DNA from: Dama dama
Taxonomy: Eukaryota; Chordata; Mammalia; Artiodactyla; Cervidae
Reading direction: 5' to 3'
Length of the DNA: 64,000 nucleotides
Assembly (NCBI RefSeq): GCF_033118175.1
Contig: NC_083693.1
Coordinates: 29,459,981 to 29,523,980, forward strand
The stretch's first letter is position 1. Each line of letters opens with the position of its first letter. This document shows positions 50,901-54,688 of this stretch, one piece after another. The notes under the pieces are model-generated. The model saw only the letters and a list, made by a program, of their open reading frames with translations, was not told the origin of the DNA and did no database searches. Position numbers and translations under genes: made by a program.

Positions 50901-53524
50901 TCTCCTTCCTCTGGACAAGTGGGCTGGCAAGAGGCCCAGAAATCACCCAGCGTCACCACACCTCCTTCCTGTCCTGCTCCCTTGACGCCCCCCAGTGCCT
51001 CACAGGTAGCTCCGTCTGACTTCTGGCCCCCTCCGCCCCCTTCTAAACATGGGAAACGGCATAAAAAGACCTTGGAAACAGAACAAGAGTTCCTGGAGGG
51101 CCAGCCTGACAGCTTGGCTGCTCTGAGGGTTGCCATAACTGACAACCCAGCTGCCATCACAGACGCTGGAAAGAACCAGAAGGCAGTGACCCTCTCTCCT
51201 CCAGCTTCACCTGAAACACACGGTTACCCTGGAACTGGCTTTGGGGGTGTCTGGCATACATCCTCTCCTTTGCTTGTTGCAACAGACTCGGACTGTCTCA
51301 CTCTCCTGGATGAAGCTGAGCACCATGGCTGTGATAACTTAAAAAGCAGCATTTCACCCCTGGACGAAGGTGAGGGGTTAAGGCCGGGTACGTGTGAGAA
51401 GCCGTCTCCATGTGACCCTGGGATTCCTCCCACCTCTCCTTCCTCTGGGCCCCGCTCTCCGCTGACCCCCCAGTACGACGCGCACTGTACGAAGCAGCAC
51501 CAGGCAGCCACACAGCTCGAGGATCAGCAGGCGTCAGCCCGGCCCTGCAGAGCCCCTGCCAGCCCGCAGGCCTATGAGGTTGAGCTGGAGATGCAAGCTT
51601 CTGGCCTCCCCAAGCTCCGAATTAAGAAGATAGACTCCAGCTCTCTGCCAGCAGCCGAGCCCCCGCCAAGGGAGGAGAGCACCCTCCCCGGTCCCAGTGT
51701 GCCCAGGGCCAGCAGGTCCTCAGGCAAACCCGAAGCCCCCTGCCTTCGCCCCTCACACAGCACCCCTGGCAAGAGTGGGGGACAGACCTATATCTGCCAG
51801 TCATGCACCCCCACCCGTTGCCCCTACAGTACCCCCTCTCCATTCCAGACAGAAGTTGGGGTTCCTTGGACCCCATCCCCCAAGCACAGCGGGAAGACGA
51901 CTCCTGACACAATTAAAGACTGGCCCCGCAGGAAGAGGGCGGTGGACTGCAGCCTCGGCCCCTCTGCTGGGAGGAGCGAGGTCAGCGCCGACCTTCCCGG
52001 GGGAGTGTCGCCACTGGAGCCGGAGGGCAAGGAGCGAGGCCTGGAACTTGGCATCGGCAGGGCCCCCGTCCTGGGGGAGTTTGAGCTGGAGGGTGTGTGT
52101 CAGCTGCCAGACCAGTCACCTCCCAGGGACAGTGTGCCCACGGCTGAGGAGGCCTTCTTCTGGGGACAGTTTGGGTTGGGATCTAGGAAGAGATGCCTCT
52201 CTGCTGAGGAGGAGGCTGAACGTCAAGCGAAGAGGATCTGCGACCAGCAGGGAGACTTGGAAGAGTGGTCTCCAGGCACGAGCGTTCGCCAGTTGCCCTC
52301 CGTGGCGGACGACGGGGCGTTCGTCCCAGGTGAGTTGGCCATGTCCGGCCGTGTGGGCGCGGCAGCTCCGAGGGGATTCCGGGGGAGGCTCAGGCTTCCT
52401 TGTTGGGGCCGTGGGCTGCACTGACTGTGCCATCGTTCCAGGTTCCACCCCGCCTCCCGGCTGTGCCGTGCGGAGCTGCCTCTCTGCCAGCGGGCTGCAG
52501 GCGCTGACCCACTCTCCGCTGCTGTTCCAGGGGAAGACGCCCTCCTCTCAGCATAAAGATGCTGGAGGTAATTTGTTGGAGGTCCTAGAGACATCACCAG
52601 GATCTAACTAATGTCCTTTGGTTAGCTCGATCTCAAGTTACCTCTGGGGTTTTCAGGCAGTTGAATCTTGGAGGCGTCGTAGGGTTAGGATTGTTTTATC
52701 CCCCGCCTTGTCATGGGCTCCCAGAGAAACACCACTTTAGAACGTACATGCTTTGGAACCACCACTACCAAAAAAAAAAAAAAAACTCTCAAAATCCTGC
52801 CGGATTACTTTAGCTTCTTGAAGACAGTGACAGAAGTGGGCACAGCCACTGACTGCTTGTCTGCGGTCCCTGGGATTGGAGGGCGAGCCGCACGAGTGGG
52901 AGGTGGTGTGTGTCGAGCCAGCCAGCCGTTTCTCCTCAGGTTACACCCATTTCCATCCATTATCACCACCCTTCAGACTAGGATTCCCCTCGACCCCACC
53001 TGGGAAGAATGGGATTGAACCTATTAACTGCACTGCATGGCTAGAATTGTTGAGGGGGTGCAGGAGGCGGGGGTCTCCAATGGTTCTCCTCCCTCAAGAC
53101 CATGATATAAATCATGCGAAATAGCAAAGCCCCCACAACCTGAGACAAAAAGAAGGTGCAGAAAACTGAAGCGCCACAGGTTTTCTGCATTTTCAGTTAC
53201 TTGTTGCTATTTGCTCAGTGCTTACATTAAGAGTAGAGGCGGGCCTGATAAACTGTGGGGAATGAATGCTTCCATGGAATGAGAGCGCCTACAAGCAATG
53301 CTGGTTTTCTTAAGTCCGTCTTCATGCGTAACCCTGTGCAGGTCAAGCCCACTTTCCTCTGTTGTGTTCTCGGTTACGTTCTGCATGCTAAGTCTTCCTG
53401 CCTCTTTCTAGATGAGAATGTGGATGTATTTCCTCCCACGGCAGAAGACTCTCCTTTCAGCCGAGCATTCTCCCGGAGACGCCCTAACATCAGAACTTAT
53501 TCACGGAAGAAGCTGCTCAGCTAG
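13178..53524 (+). CDS. TICRR: TICRR (Treslin), replication-origin firing regulator; complete gene, 22 coding exons
   Basis: Treslin is a nuclear protein that acts with MTBP and TOPBP1 to load CDC45 on the pre-replicative complex once CDK is active. I joined exons 13178-13840, 19847-20126, 21044-21282, 22509-22743, 23666-23795, 25465-25604, 26570-26788, 28082-28248, 28863-28960, 29764-29857, 29952-30031, 30200-30436, 30947-31040, 33009-33066, 37321-37467, 44638-44728, 45778-45839, 47115-47249, 48291-48448, 50214-52329, 52442-52567 and 53412-53524. The result is one 5,682-nt frame (1,893 aa; the human protein is about 1,910 aa) with no internal stop. The protein matches my recollection of human Treslin along its length. 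The two essential CDK sites that recruit TOPBP1 (human T969 and S1001) appear as T973 (ETPVHK, exon 16) and S1005 (EESPEK, exon 17). All introns are GT-AG except intron 10 (GC-AG). The ATG was chosen because exon 1 opens with the Treslin start MACCHNVMLLLDTAG in a good Kozak context (G at -3, G at +4). It faces KIF7 tail to tail. Confidence 0.96.
13925..14199. other. TICRR intron 1, 5' part
   Basis: No feature recognised beyond the intron start; gtaagatt donor at 13841. Confidence 0.4.
14200..14405 (+). mobile_element. Bov-tA SINE (intron 1)
   Basis: tcctggtggctcaaatggta to ggacacgactgagcgactaa. Confidence 0.91.
14406..16157. other. Intron 1 stretch, partly L2-like
   Basis: 14800-15330 (gtggagtttaccttctgggg, gatctgagtggaaaaggagc) resembles decayed L2. 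The rest is unassigned. No exon support. Confidence 0.4.
16158..16232 (+). mobile_element. Bov-tA 3' fragment
   Basis: caggagcctggcaggctaca to gatacaactcagtgactaaa. Confidence 0.8.
16245..16330 (+). mobile_element. L2 fragment
   Basis: gaatactgggtgcatcatta and ctgtcttggagcttatagtc are L2-like. Confidence 0.5.
16478..16612 (-). mobile_element. CHR SINE, antisense
   Basis: tatttatttgactgcacatg, ttccctgaccaaggatcaag, ccactgtaccatccgggaag. Confidence 0.85.
16613..17311. other. Intron 1 stretch, nothing recognised
   Basis: A 73-codon open frame ends at 17161 but shows no match I know. Confidence 0.4.
17312..17512 (-). mobile_element. Bov-tA SINE
   Basis: Antisense, gtgtgctaagttctttctaa to cttgccacctgggaaacccc. 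Confidence 0.9.
17513..18786. other. Intron 1 stretch, partly L2-like
   Basis: 18120-18480 (ggacagcaaggtttgagcta, tggttgtttagag-type text) resembles old L2. Otherwise unassigned. Confidence 0.35.
18787..19050 (-). mobile_element. Bov-tA2-type dimeric SINE
   Basis: Two antisense body units in tandem: gctgctgctaagtcacttca to tggagtgggttgccatttcc, then a second unit from gtcgctcagtcgtgtccgac to tgccattgccttctctgggg. Confidence 0.87.
19108..19317 (-). mobile_element. Bov-tA SINE
   Basis: Antisense, gtgttagtcgctcaaatgtg to atgaaagaagccc. Confidence 0.9.
19438..19797 (-). mobile_element. BovB 3' fragment next to exon 2
   Basis: ttgttgttcagtcgctcagt through ttctccaacaccacag, antisense. It stops 50 bp before the exon 2 acceptor. 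Confidence 0.88.
19847..20126 (+). CDS. TICRR: TICRR coding exon 2 (aa 222-314)
   Basis: Acceptor ttttag|CTGTGG, donor GAAG|gtaagc, ends in phase 1. Encodes LWKSPDHLGYWTVCELL through the conserved LYNSPEYEASFPRMEGTLF block. An antisense BovB fragment ends only about 50 bp upstream of the acceptor. Confidence 0.95.
20127..21043. other. TICRR intron 2
   Basis: AT-rich, no recognised repeat or exon. Confidence 0.5.
21044..21282 (+). CDS. TICRR: TICRR coding exon 3 (aa 315-394)
   Basis: Acceptor ctcacag|GCAAAG, donor ATCTG|gtaggt, phase 1 to 0. Encodes KELQETWTVTLEPLAMHQRH and QQLVNRLTAEELHL, both conserved in Treslin. It lies in the N-terminal half that in the human protein carries the MTBP-binding core. 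Confidence 0.95.
21283..21979. other. TICRR intron 3, 5' part
   Basis: AT-rich, nothing recognised. Confidence 0.45.
21980..22105 (+). mobile_element. MIR SINE
   Basis: gcttctgcctcttagtaact, gggtgaccttaagcaggttg and cctgtatgaaatggagataa are the MIR core. Confidence 0.75.
22106..22224 (-). mobile_element. CHR SINE, antisense
   Basis: taccacactgtgtagcttgt to gacaaccagggaagtccc. Confidence 0.85.
22509..22743 (+). CDS. TICRR: TICRR coding exon 4 (aa 395-472)
   Basis: Acceptor catgtag|GTTGCC, donor CTCAG|gtaagc. Encodes VASVDPGEGWPPITGVISPF and continues into DSASLFSEVVDGVLKQ, ending in phase 1. Confidence 0.94.
22744..23124. other. TICRR intron 4, 5' part
   Basis: No recognised feature. Confidence 0.4.
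23125..23480 (+). mobile_element. L2 fragment
   Basis: cagatgtttactgagggcct, ggctctgttccgggtgccag and aggccttgttgaaaaagtgg follow the L2 3' consensus. Confidence 0.65.
23666..23795 (+). CDS. TICRR: TICRR coding exon 5 (aa 473-515)
   Basis: Acceptor ttctatag|CCTTGC, donor TTTTG|gtaaaa, phase 1 to 2. Encodes PVPEWAQQELGRSAPW and VVEKWFPCSNLSGASS. The last two bases join the first base of exon 6 to make a Trp codon where the human protein, as I recall it, has Gly. Confidence 0.94.
23796..24931. other. TICRR intron 5, 5' part
   Basis: About 1.1 kb AT-rich DNA with no recognised repeat or exon. Confidence 0.4.
24946..25240 (+). mobile_element. CHR-type SINE with target duplication
   Basis: Starts gcttcccaggtggctcagtg, body agccaccgcaatgagaagcc, A/T-rich tail. 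Near-perfect 14-bp duplications at 24932-24945 (aaagtcaatattgg) and 25241-25254 (aaagtcaatactgg). Confidence 0.88.
25465..25604 (+). CDS. TICRR: TICRR coding exon 6 (aa 516-562)
   Basis: Acceptor actcacag|GTTACT, donor GAAAC|gtaagc. Encodes LLQAASSPKEEPSKTES and LSELYQRKSREEY, ending in phase 1 within the KKKRG motif completed by exon 7. Confidence 0.94.
25662..25789 (-). mobile_element. CHR SINE, antisense
   Basis: attatttatttgtccgagcc to ggaccgccaggcaggtccc. Lies 58 bp after the exon 6 donor. Confidence 0.85.
25790..26569. other. TICRR intron 6, 3' part
   Basis: 25960-26230 resembles old antisense L1 (ttgctggacatgtagatagt). No exon support. Confidence 0.4.
26570..26788 (+). CDS. TICRR: TICRR coding exon 7 (aa 563-635)
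   Basis: Acceptor ttttggtag|GAGGTG, donor TAAAG|gtattc. Encodes the highly conserved basic block GVPRTPVRKKMNTMCRSLKM followed by [20 protein letters not shown]. The poly-pyrimidine tract is weak and interrupted (catggtggtgttttggtag). Confidence 0.95.
26789..27834. other. TICRR intron 7, 5' part, partly L2-like
   Basis: A (TG)n run at about 27001-27013. 26930-27450 looks like decayed L2 (ggagtagagtaaataatttc, gagcccaggttagactttga). Otherwise unassigned. Confidence 0.4.
27835..28018. mobile_element. MER5A-like hAT MITE
   Basis: tttttgacattttggaccgg, gatgtttagcagcatccctg and ccagttgacaactactgg fit MER5A end to end. It ends about 60 bp before exon 8. Confidence 0.75.
28082..28248 (+). CDS. TICRR: TICRR coding exon 8 (aa 636-691)
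   Basis: Strong acceptor with a C/T tract ending cccccacag. Encodes DFKTEEELLSHIHENYQKTV through FLKSKGTKGLEEASLE. The donor CTGGAG|gttgtc is the only GT that keeps the frame to exon 9, but it fits the consensus poorly, so the 3' boundary is the least certain in the gene. Confidence 0.85.
28249..28862. other. TICRR intron 8
   Basis: A MER20-like end lies at 28510-28565 (ctcttaaccctgactgcact). Otherwise nothing recognised. Confidence 0.4.
28863..28960 (+). CDS. TICRR: TICRR coding exon 9 (aa 692-723)
   Basis: Acceptor tattttcag|ATGAAC, donor AGAGA|gtaatt. Encodes MNCLYQVRNNFLKTSKSLRQ and the following NLGKLDKEGKVR, start of the Sld3-Treslin homology region. Ends in phase 2. Confidence 0.92.
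29020..29395 (-). mobile_element. Old L1 3' fragment, antisense
   Basis: atagttccctgtgctacaca, ttctccttggtaacc-type text at 29190 and cagtccattcatgttgctgc are the reverse of L1 3' sequence. Confidence 0.7.
29467..29590 (+). mobile_element. Bov-tA 3' half
   Basis: cttggagaaggaaatggcaa to gtcggacatgactagaccac. Confidence 0.86.
29764..29857 (+). CDS. TICRR: TICRR coding exon 10 (aa 724-755), GC donor
   Basis: Acceptor ctctcaag|GTGCCA. Encodes ECQLQVFLRLELCLQCPSVH and EGLEQVVDE. No usable GT donor keeps the frame, but GATGAG|gcaagtat is a textbook GC-type donor followed 94 bp later by a good acceptor. Reading through instead reaches a stop at 29984-29986. Confidence 0.93.
29858..29951 (+). other. 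TICRR: GC-AG mini-intron (TICRR intron 10)
   Basis: 94-nt intron between exons 10 and 11. It starts gcaagtat and ends aatcttcag. It is the only non-GT intron I find in the gene; exon joins on both sides are frame-perfect and conserved. Confidence 0.88.
29952..30031 (+). CDS. TICRR: TICRR coding exon 11 (aa 756-781)
   Basis: Acceptor aatcttcag|CTGACA, donor GAATT|gtaagt. Encodes LTDLLRMVCLTEDSAYLAQF and LEEILE, conserved in the Sld3-like part of Treslin. Ends in phase 2. Confidence 0.94.
30200..30436 (+). CDS. TICRR: TICRR coding exon 12 (aa 782-860)
   Basis: Acceptor cttccacag|GTATAT, donor AGAAG|gtagga. Encodes LYIDSIPKILGSLYDSLGFV, then PQKLAGVLPADFFSDDSMTQ and EELRTRSAKKR. The basic tail continues into exon 13. 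Confidence 0.95.
30437..30946. other. TICRR intron 12
   Basis: AT-rich, no recognised repeat. Confidence 0.45.
30947..31040 (+). CDS. TICRR: TICRR coding exon 13 (aa 861-892)
   Basis: Acceptor tttttaaaag|GAAAAA, donor AAAAT|gtaagt. Encodes KNAIRHKSITEVSQNLRQIE and MPKVTKRATKN, a lysine-rich linker. Confidence 0.94.
31041..31789. other. TICRR intron 13, 5' part
   Basis: AT-rich; A/GAAA run at 31547-31569. An 84-codon frame at 31238-31492 has no conserved look. Confidence 0.4.
31790..32003 (-). mobile_element. Bov-tA SINE
   Basis: Antisense, gttgttgtttaggcgctaaa to accaccaaggaagcctg. Confidence 0.88.
32385..32519 (-). mobile_element. CHR SINE, antisense
   Basis: ttttggctacaccacacggc to ccgccagagaagtcccc. 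Confidence 0.87.
32638..32770 (+). mobile_element. CHR SINE, sense
   Basis: agggaattccctggtggtca to taaaataaatgcaatttaaa. Faces the antisense copy 119 bp upstream. Confidence 0.82.
33009..33066 (+). CDS. TICRR: TICRR coding exon 14 (aa 893-911)
   Basis: Small exon. Acceptor tctttcag|GAGAAT, donor ACAAG|gtatgc. Encodes ENSHPTLQQPSLPVKDTVQ. Both flanking introns are long (2.0 and 4.3 kb). Confidence 0.93.
33120..33290. repeat. AT-rich imperfect tandem repeat with a palindrome
   Basis: Repeated words gtagtatatatagttttgta and tagttgcatgtagtatatg in degenerate tandem. A 9-bp perfect palindrome arm GTAGTTGCA (33230-33238) faces TGCAACTAC (33242-33250). It begins about 55 bp after exon 14. Confidence 0.7.
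33291..34027. other. TICRR intron 14 stretch
   Basis: No recognised repeat or exon. Confidence 0.4.
34028..34331 (-). mobile_element. CHR SINE, full length, antisense
   Basis: tttatttatttttatttttg (tail), middle ttgcatggcttctcttattg, head actgctgagccaccagggaa; about 300 bp. Confidence 0.87.
34538..34740 (+). mobile_element. Bov-tA SINE inside the Tigger left end
   Basis: ctgatggcttagacagtaaa to acacaactgagcgactaaca and a CA tail. Flanking TTCCCCCTT words before (34526) and after the SINE/CA block (34843) look like its target duplication. Confidence 0.88.
34741..36060 (+). repeat. Chimeric SINE-CA-Tigger minisatellite, 11 units
   Basis: Eleven near-identical units. Each has about 64 bp of Tigger end (CTTCCCCCTTAACCACAGGG to ACTTCAGATAG), 23 bp of Bov-tA tail (tcagacacaactgagcgact plus aac) and a CA run. 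The Tigger segment starts at 34842, 34954, 35062, 35174, 35302, 35414, 35540, 35650, 35760, 35870 and 35996; spacing is 108-128 bp, varying with CA length. Units 1-4 read ACACTTCC, units 5-11 read ACTCTTCC. The last unit continues into ordinary Tigger DNA. Antisense frames through it (runs of Cys-Val) are artefacts. Confidence 0.95.
36100..36318 (+). mobile_element. Bov-tA SINE inside the Tigger
   Basis: gctcccctggtggcgctagt to ggacataactgaaggaactt. The Tigger text resumes at atacatacctaggataaaat. Confidence 0.9.
36319..36930. other. Tigger interior in intron 14
   Basis: Decayed non-coding Tigger sequence; no transposase frame. Confidence 0.5.
37321..37467 (+). CDS. TICRR: TICRR coding exon 15 (aa 912-960)
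   Basis: Acceptor atgctttcag|AAGTAA, donor CCAAAG|gtaccg. Encodes VTKVRRNLFNQEMISPSKRS and LPRSHSVSAVEG, with SP motifs and basic clusters just ahead of the CDK-site region. Confidence 0.94.
37780..38700 (-). mobile_element. Old L1 (L1M-type), antisense, with CHR insertion
   Basis: aattgaggtaattcatgtat, accattgtatggataagctc, ccaaagtggctatattccca are antisense L1 3' text. A CHR SINE interrupts it at 38533-38653 and a BovB at 38701; it resumes at 39970. Confidence 0.8.
38533..38653 (-). mobile_element. CHR SINE, antisense
   Basis: ctctttttagtctcaccact to gggctgccagggaaatccc. Confidence 0.83.
38701..39958. mobile_element. Second BovB LINE with 5' inversion
   Basis: 38701-about 39276 is antisense BovB endonuclease sequence (VIQVYAPTSNAEEAEVEQFY, ISELKWTRMGEFNSDDHFIY). 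From about 39277 to 39958 it is sense BovB from the RT C-terminal part (LKLNIQKTKIMASG) to the tail. Roughly 1.5 kb of the element between is missing. Flanked by AAATTGGGTTG (38690-38700) and AAATTGGATTG (39959-39969) inside an L1. Confidence 0.9.
39970..41000 (-). mobile_element. L1M / HAL1-type LINE remnants
   Basis: atgagttgtaagagttcttt, tctcttatcagatatgtgat, then tattgattcttctgcctgct and ctctgaagtttctggttggt, antisense. Poly(T) at 40087-40106. Confidence 0.6.
41001..42009. other. TICRR intron 15 stretch
   Basis: Contains a small direct duplication gcagaaatcagggc at about 41118 and 41137. Otherwise unassigned, possibly further decayed LINE. Confidence 0.4.
42010..42212 (-). mobile_element. 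Bov-tA SINE
   Basis: Antisense, tggtttagtccctaagtcat to gcggagccatcagagattcc. Confidence 0.88.
42220..42280. mobile_element. Half of a mariner-type MITE
   Basis: gttgggtgagccaaaaagtt and cattcgggtttttctataag; only one terminal repeat remains, compare 674-750. Confidence 0.65.
42281..43397 (-). mobile_element. L1M / HAL1-type LINE remnant
   Basis: tcgattttagaatttctact, ttgatattctgtacttggca, gatttacagtcttgtgctaa, gacaactggacatgttaaat. Related in text to 40480-41000, perhaps a second copy of the same family. Confidence 0.5.
43398..43513 (+). mobile_element. Bov-tA 3' half
   Basis: caagaggaaatggtaaccca to gtcggacacgactgagcacg. Confidence 0.85.
43514..44637. other. TICRR intron 15, 3' part
   Basis: 43700-43980 is likely LINE-derived; the last 400 bp are AT-rich and unassigned. 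Confidence 0.4.
44638..44728 (+). CDS. TICRR: TICRR coding exon 16 (aa 961-990), first CDK site
   Basis: Acceptor tattttag|GTTATC, donor GGCAG|gtgagc. Encodes GYRKLLTKSVAETPVHKQIS and RRLLHRQIKG. T973 in ETPVHK corresponds to human T969, one of the two CDK sites that bind TOPBP1 BRCT domains. Confidence 0.95.
44895..45650 (-). mobile_element. Old L1 fragments, antisense (intron 16)
   Basis: cagcctctttcatttggcac, ttattgctgagtagtattct and, after an unassigned middle, ctacagggtaaattgtaaga. No exon support. Confidence 0.55.
45778..45839 (+). CDS. TICRR: TICRR coding exon 17 (aa 991-1011), second CDK site
   Basis: Acceptor cctcaag|GTCCTC, donor GATG|gtatta. Encodes RSSDPGPDINVVEESPEKGE and D. 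S1005 in EESPEK corresponds to human S1001. The two CDK sites keep the human spacing of 32 residues. Confidence 0.94.
46097..46352 (+). mobile_element. CHR-type SINE (intron 17)
   Basis: ggggcttccctggtggctca to ccaagacccagcttagccaa and an A-rich tail. Confidence 0.87.
46353..46811. other. TICRR intron 17 stretch
   Basis: AT-rich; poly(T) run at 46702-46720. Nothing else recognised. Confidence 0.45.
46812..47018 (-). mobile_element. Bov-tA SINE near exon 18
   Basis: Antisense, tgaaagtattagttgctcag to gaggcaccagggaatcccc; ends 97 bp before exon 18. Confidence 0.88.
47115..47249 (+). CDS. TICRR: TICRR coding exon 18 (aa 1012-1056)
   Basis: Acceptor gtctcacag|TGGGGA, donor AAGTCAG|gtacac. Encodes SLRRSPRIKQLAFSRTNSAS and QPKSRSIQRVHSFQQMKS. 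An antisense Bov-tA ends about 100 bp upstream. Confidence 0.94.
47335..47785. mobile_element. Tigger-family element (second type), intron 18
   Basis: Ends tagtaagttgcctatgtgtg and gcaggggacttacggta form inverted repeats. Inner text ctgtactgtacagggctcgg and ttatttcaagcccaggctgt is typical; a trace of transposase start follows the CTTTATTTCA word. About 450 bp. Confidence 0.7.
47786..48290. other. TICRR intron 18, 3' part
   Basis: No recognised feature. Confidence 0.45.
48291..48448 (+). CDS. TICRR: TICRR coding exon 19 (aa 1057-1109)
   Basis: Acceptor gacttgcag|ACCAAA, donor TATCAG|gtataa, ends in phase 0. Encodes DQRENSPVQSIRSPKRLLFG and AMSEMISPSEKGSARIKRPS, rich in SP sites. Confidence 0.95.
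48449..49414. other. TICRR intron 19, 5' part
   Basis: Includes C-rich decayed repeat-like text at 48760-49400 (ccatcccttcagttcctacc), family not identified. No exon support. Confidence 0.4.
49415..49550 (-). mobile_element. Bov-tA, truncated, antisense
   Basis: gtgtgctaagttgcttcagt to ctcctccagggaatcttcc; the tRNA-like head is missing. Confidence 0.85.
49551..50213. other. TICRR intron 19, 3' part
   Basis: Unassigned; ends in a good acceptor for exon 20. Confidence 0.45.
50214..52329 (+). CDS. TICRR: TICRR coding exon 20 (aa 1110-1814), giant exon
   Basis: 2,116-nt exon. Acceptor tctttacag|ACGCCT, donor GTCCCAG|gtgagt, phase 0 to 1. It encodes the low-complexity C-terminal half: many S/T-P sites, Pro/Ser-rich stretches, then the conserved TYEVELEMQ-like block (AYEVELEMQASGLPKLRIKK), QTYICQSCTPT, VPWTPSPKHSGKTTPD, DWPRRKRAVDCS and FELEGVCQLPDQSPP. 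Several are near identical to my recollection of human Treslin while the linkers diverge freely. The human C-terminal half is reported to contact BET bromodomain proteins. Conserved blocks lie near 51560-51630 and 51840-51940. Confidence 0.96.
52442..52567 (+). CDS. TICRR: TICRR coding exon 21 (aa 1815-1856)
   Basis: Acceptor cgttccag|GTTCCA, donor CTGGAG|gtaatt. Encodes GSTPPPGCAVRSCLSASGLQ and ALTHSPLLFQGKTPSSQ, strongly conserved. The upstream intron is only 112 bp. Confidence 0.95.
52568..53411. other. TICRR intron 21
   Basis: Poly(A) run at 52770-52784 and a 10-bp perfect hairpin TGCAGAAAAC (53157-53166) / GTTTTCTGCA (53180-53189) with a 13-nt loop. No repeat family recognised. Confidence 0.5.
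53412..53524 (+). CDS. TICRR: TICRR coding exon 22 (aa 1857-1893) and stop
   Basis: Acceptor cctctttctag|ATGAGA. Encodes DENVDVFPPTAEDSPFSRAF, then SRRRPNIRTYSRKKLLS and TAG. The last residues differ from the human C terminus as I recall it (KKLMGTWLEDL), so this copy ends about seven residues earlier. Confidence 0.95.
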
Positions 53525-54290
53525 TTAGAATGGAACCATCTGGGGGACACGTAACTACAAACACTACCGACTGCCTGGAGCCACTGCACTTCCTCACAAA
53601 AGTGCTCTGAGAACAGTTTTCTCTGGACATACATGGAATTCCAGGAGTGTAGAATAAACGCATTCTTAGTCATGTACCCAGAAACCCGGTCCATCTGAGC
53701 CAGGGCCCTGCCAGCCCACTCCTCATATGTAACCCTCAGCTTGCTGCACAGAAACAGGAATAACCAGGGCTTAATGGAACTGAGGAAATTTAAAACATGA
53801 AGGTGAGGTCAGCCAGGTCCCCACAGCAGAAAGAAACTGGTGGCCTGGTCCCAAGCCTCTTTTACCAGGATCAGCTTTTAGAATCCCAGTAGAATGCCTT
53901 CAAGTTTTCAAATCCCCTCTCTGGAATCCATCCACCCCCAAGCCCAGCCCTAATCCACCACGCCTGCCTGGCCTTAGTGAGGTGGTATTACTGGTGGTAT
54001 AACTCAGAGACGGCCTGGGTGTCCAGAATCAGACAAGGAACTGTAAGGGCAGGATCCCATTCCAGCCCCACGTCAGCAGTGACCCTGGCAAGTTCAGAAT
54101 ACTCCGTGTCACTTGCGAAGTGGGAGAAGGACCCGTATGTTGGTCCCTCGAGTTGCTATAAGGCCAGGACCCCAAGACAGAGGCAGCACTTGGAGATGGA
54201 AGCAACGTACGCAAAACAGAAGGCCGTGTCACAGGGGTAGAATAAAGGTTTGCATTCCCTGTGTAACAATAAAATCGTCTCTAGCTATTT
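53525..54290 (+). terminator. TICRR: TICRR 3' UTR with three AATAAA signals
   Basis: No SINE interrupts this stretch. AATAAA occurs at 53653-53658, 54241-54246 and 54268-54273. The last two form a close pair followed by a GT-rich segment (gcatttggtgcatttgtgtgtg), which looks like the main cleavage site near 54290. The first would give a short 3' UTR of about 150 nt. Confidence 0.7.
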
Positions 54291-54679
54291 AGCATTTGGT
54301 GCATTTGTGTGTGACATTCCAGCCTGAGGTTAAATATGACCATGGTCCAGCTCTAATGGTTTCCAGAGCAGCCATATCTCAAGGTCTGCCCTGGGAGCCA
54401 GTCAGTCCCCGGCACGGTTCCCGTCCTTCACAGGGAAACCCACCTTAGTCGTGGAGCTGTCCAGGGCACCCCCACATCCCAGCTGGCTGGCATGTCCAGG
54501 CCAGGGCCTTGGCTAACAGCAGATTCAGAACCATCTCACGGTCTCTGAAAAGCTTTCAAGCCTGTTGTGTTTCCAAGTCTGAGTCCTACTATGATCTTAT
54601 AAACAAAACCCTTAAGTTAAACTCCCATTATTTTCTCCCTCCAGAGATTGTTTTATTATAAAATGGTTTTCTGAAACTC
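54291..54679. other. TICRR-KIF7 spacer
   Basis: Unique sequence between the two convergent 3' ends; holds the candidate KIF7 poly(A) signal on the - strand. Confidence 0.5.
54652..54657 (-). terminator. KIF7: Candidate KIF7 poly(A) signal
   Basis: AATAAA on the - strand. I found no clear signal in the 214 bp between the KIF7 stop and the L1 insertion. This motif lies just past the L1 and, without the L1, would sit about 245 nt after the stop. A T/G-rich stretch follows on the - strand (gggttttgttt). Inference only. Confidence 0.4.
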
Positions 54680-54688
54680 AAGCCAAAA

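Noticed and set aside
51697..52611. 304-codon + strand frame overlapping TICRR exon 20
   Set aside because: Alternate frame of a Pro/Ser-rich, GC-rich exon; it runs through the exon 20 donor and the small intron, and the other frame is the conserved one.
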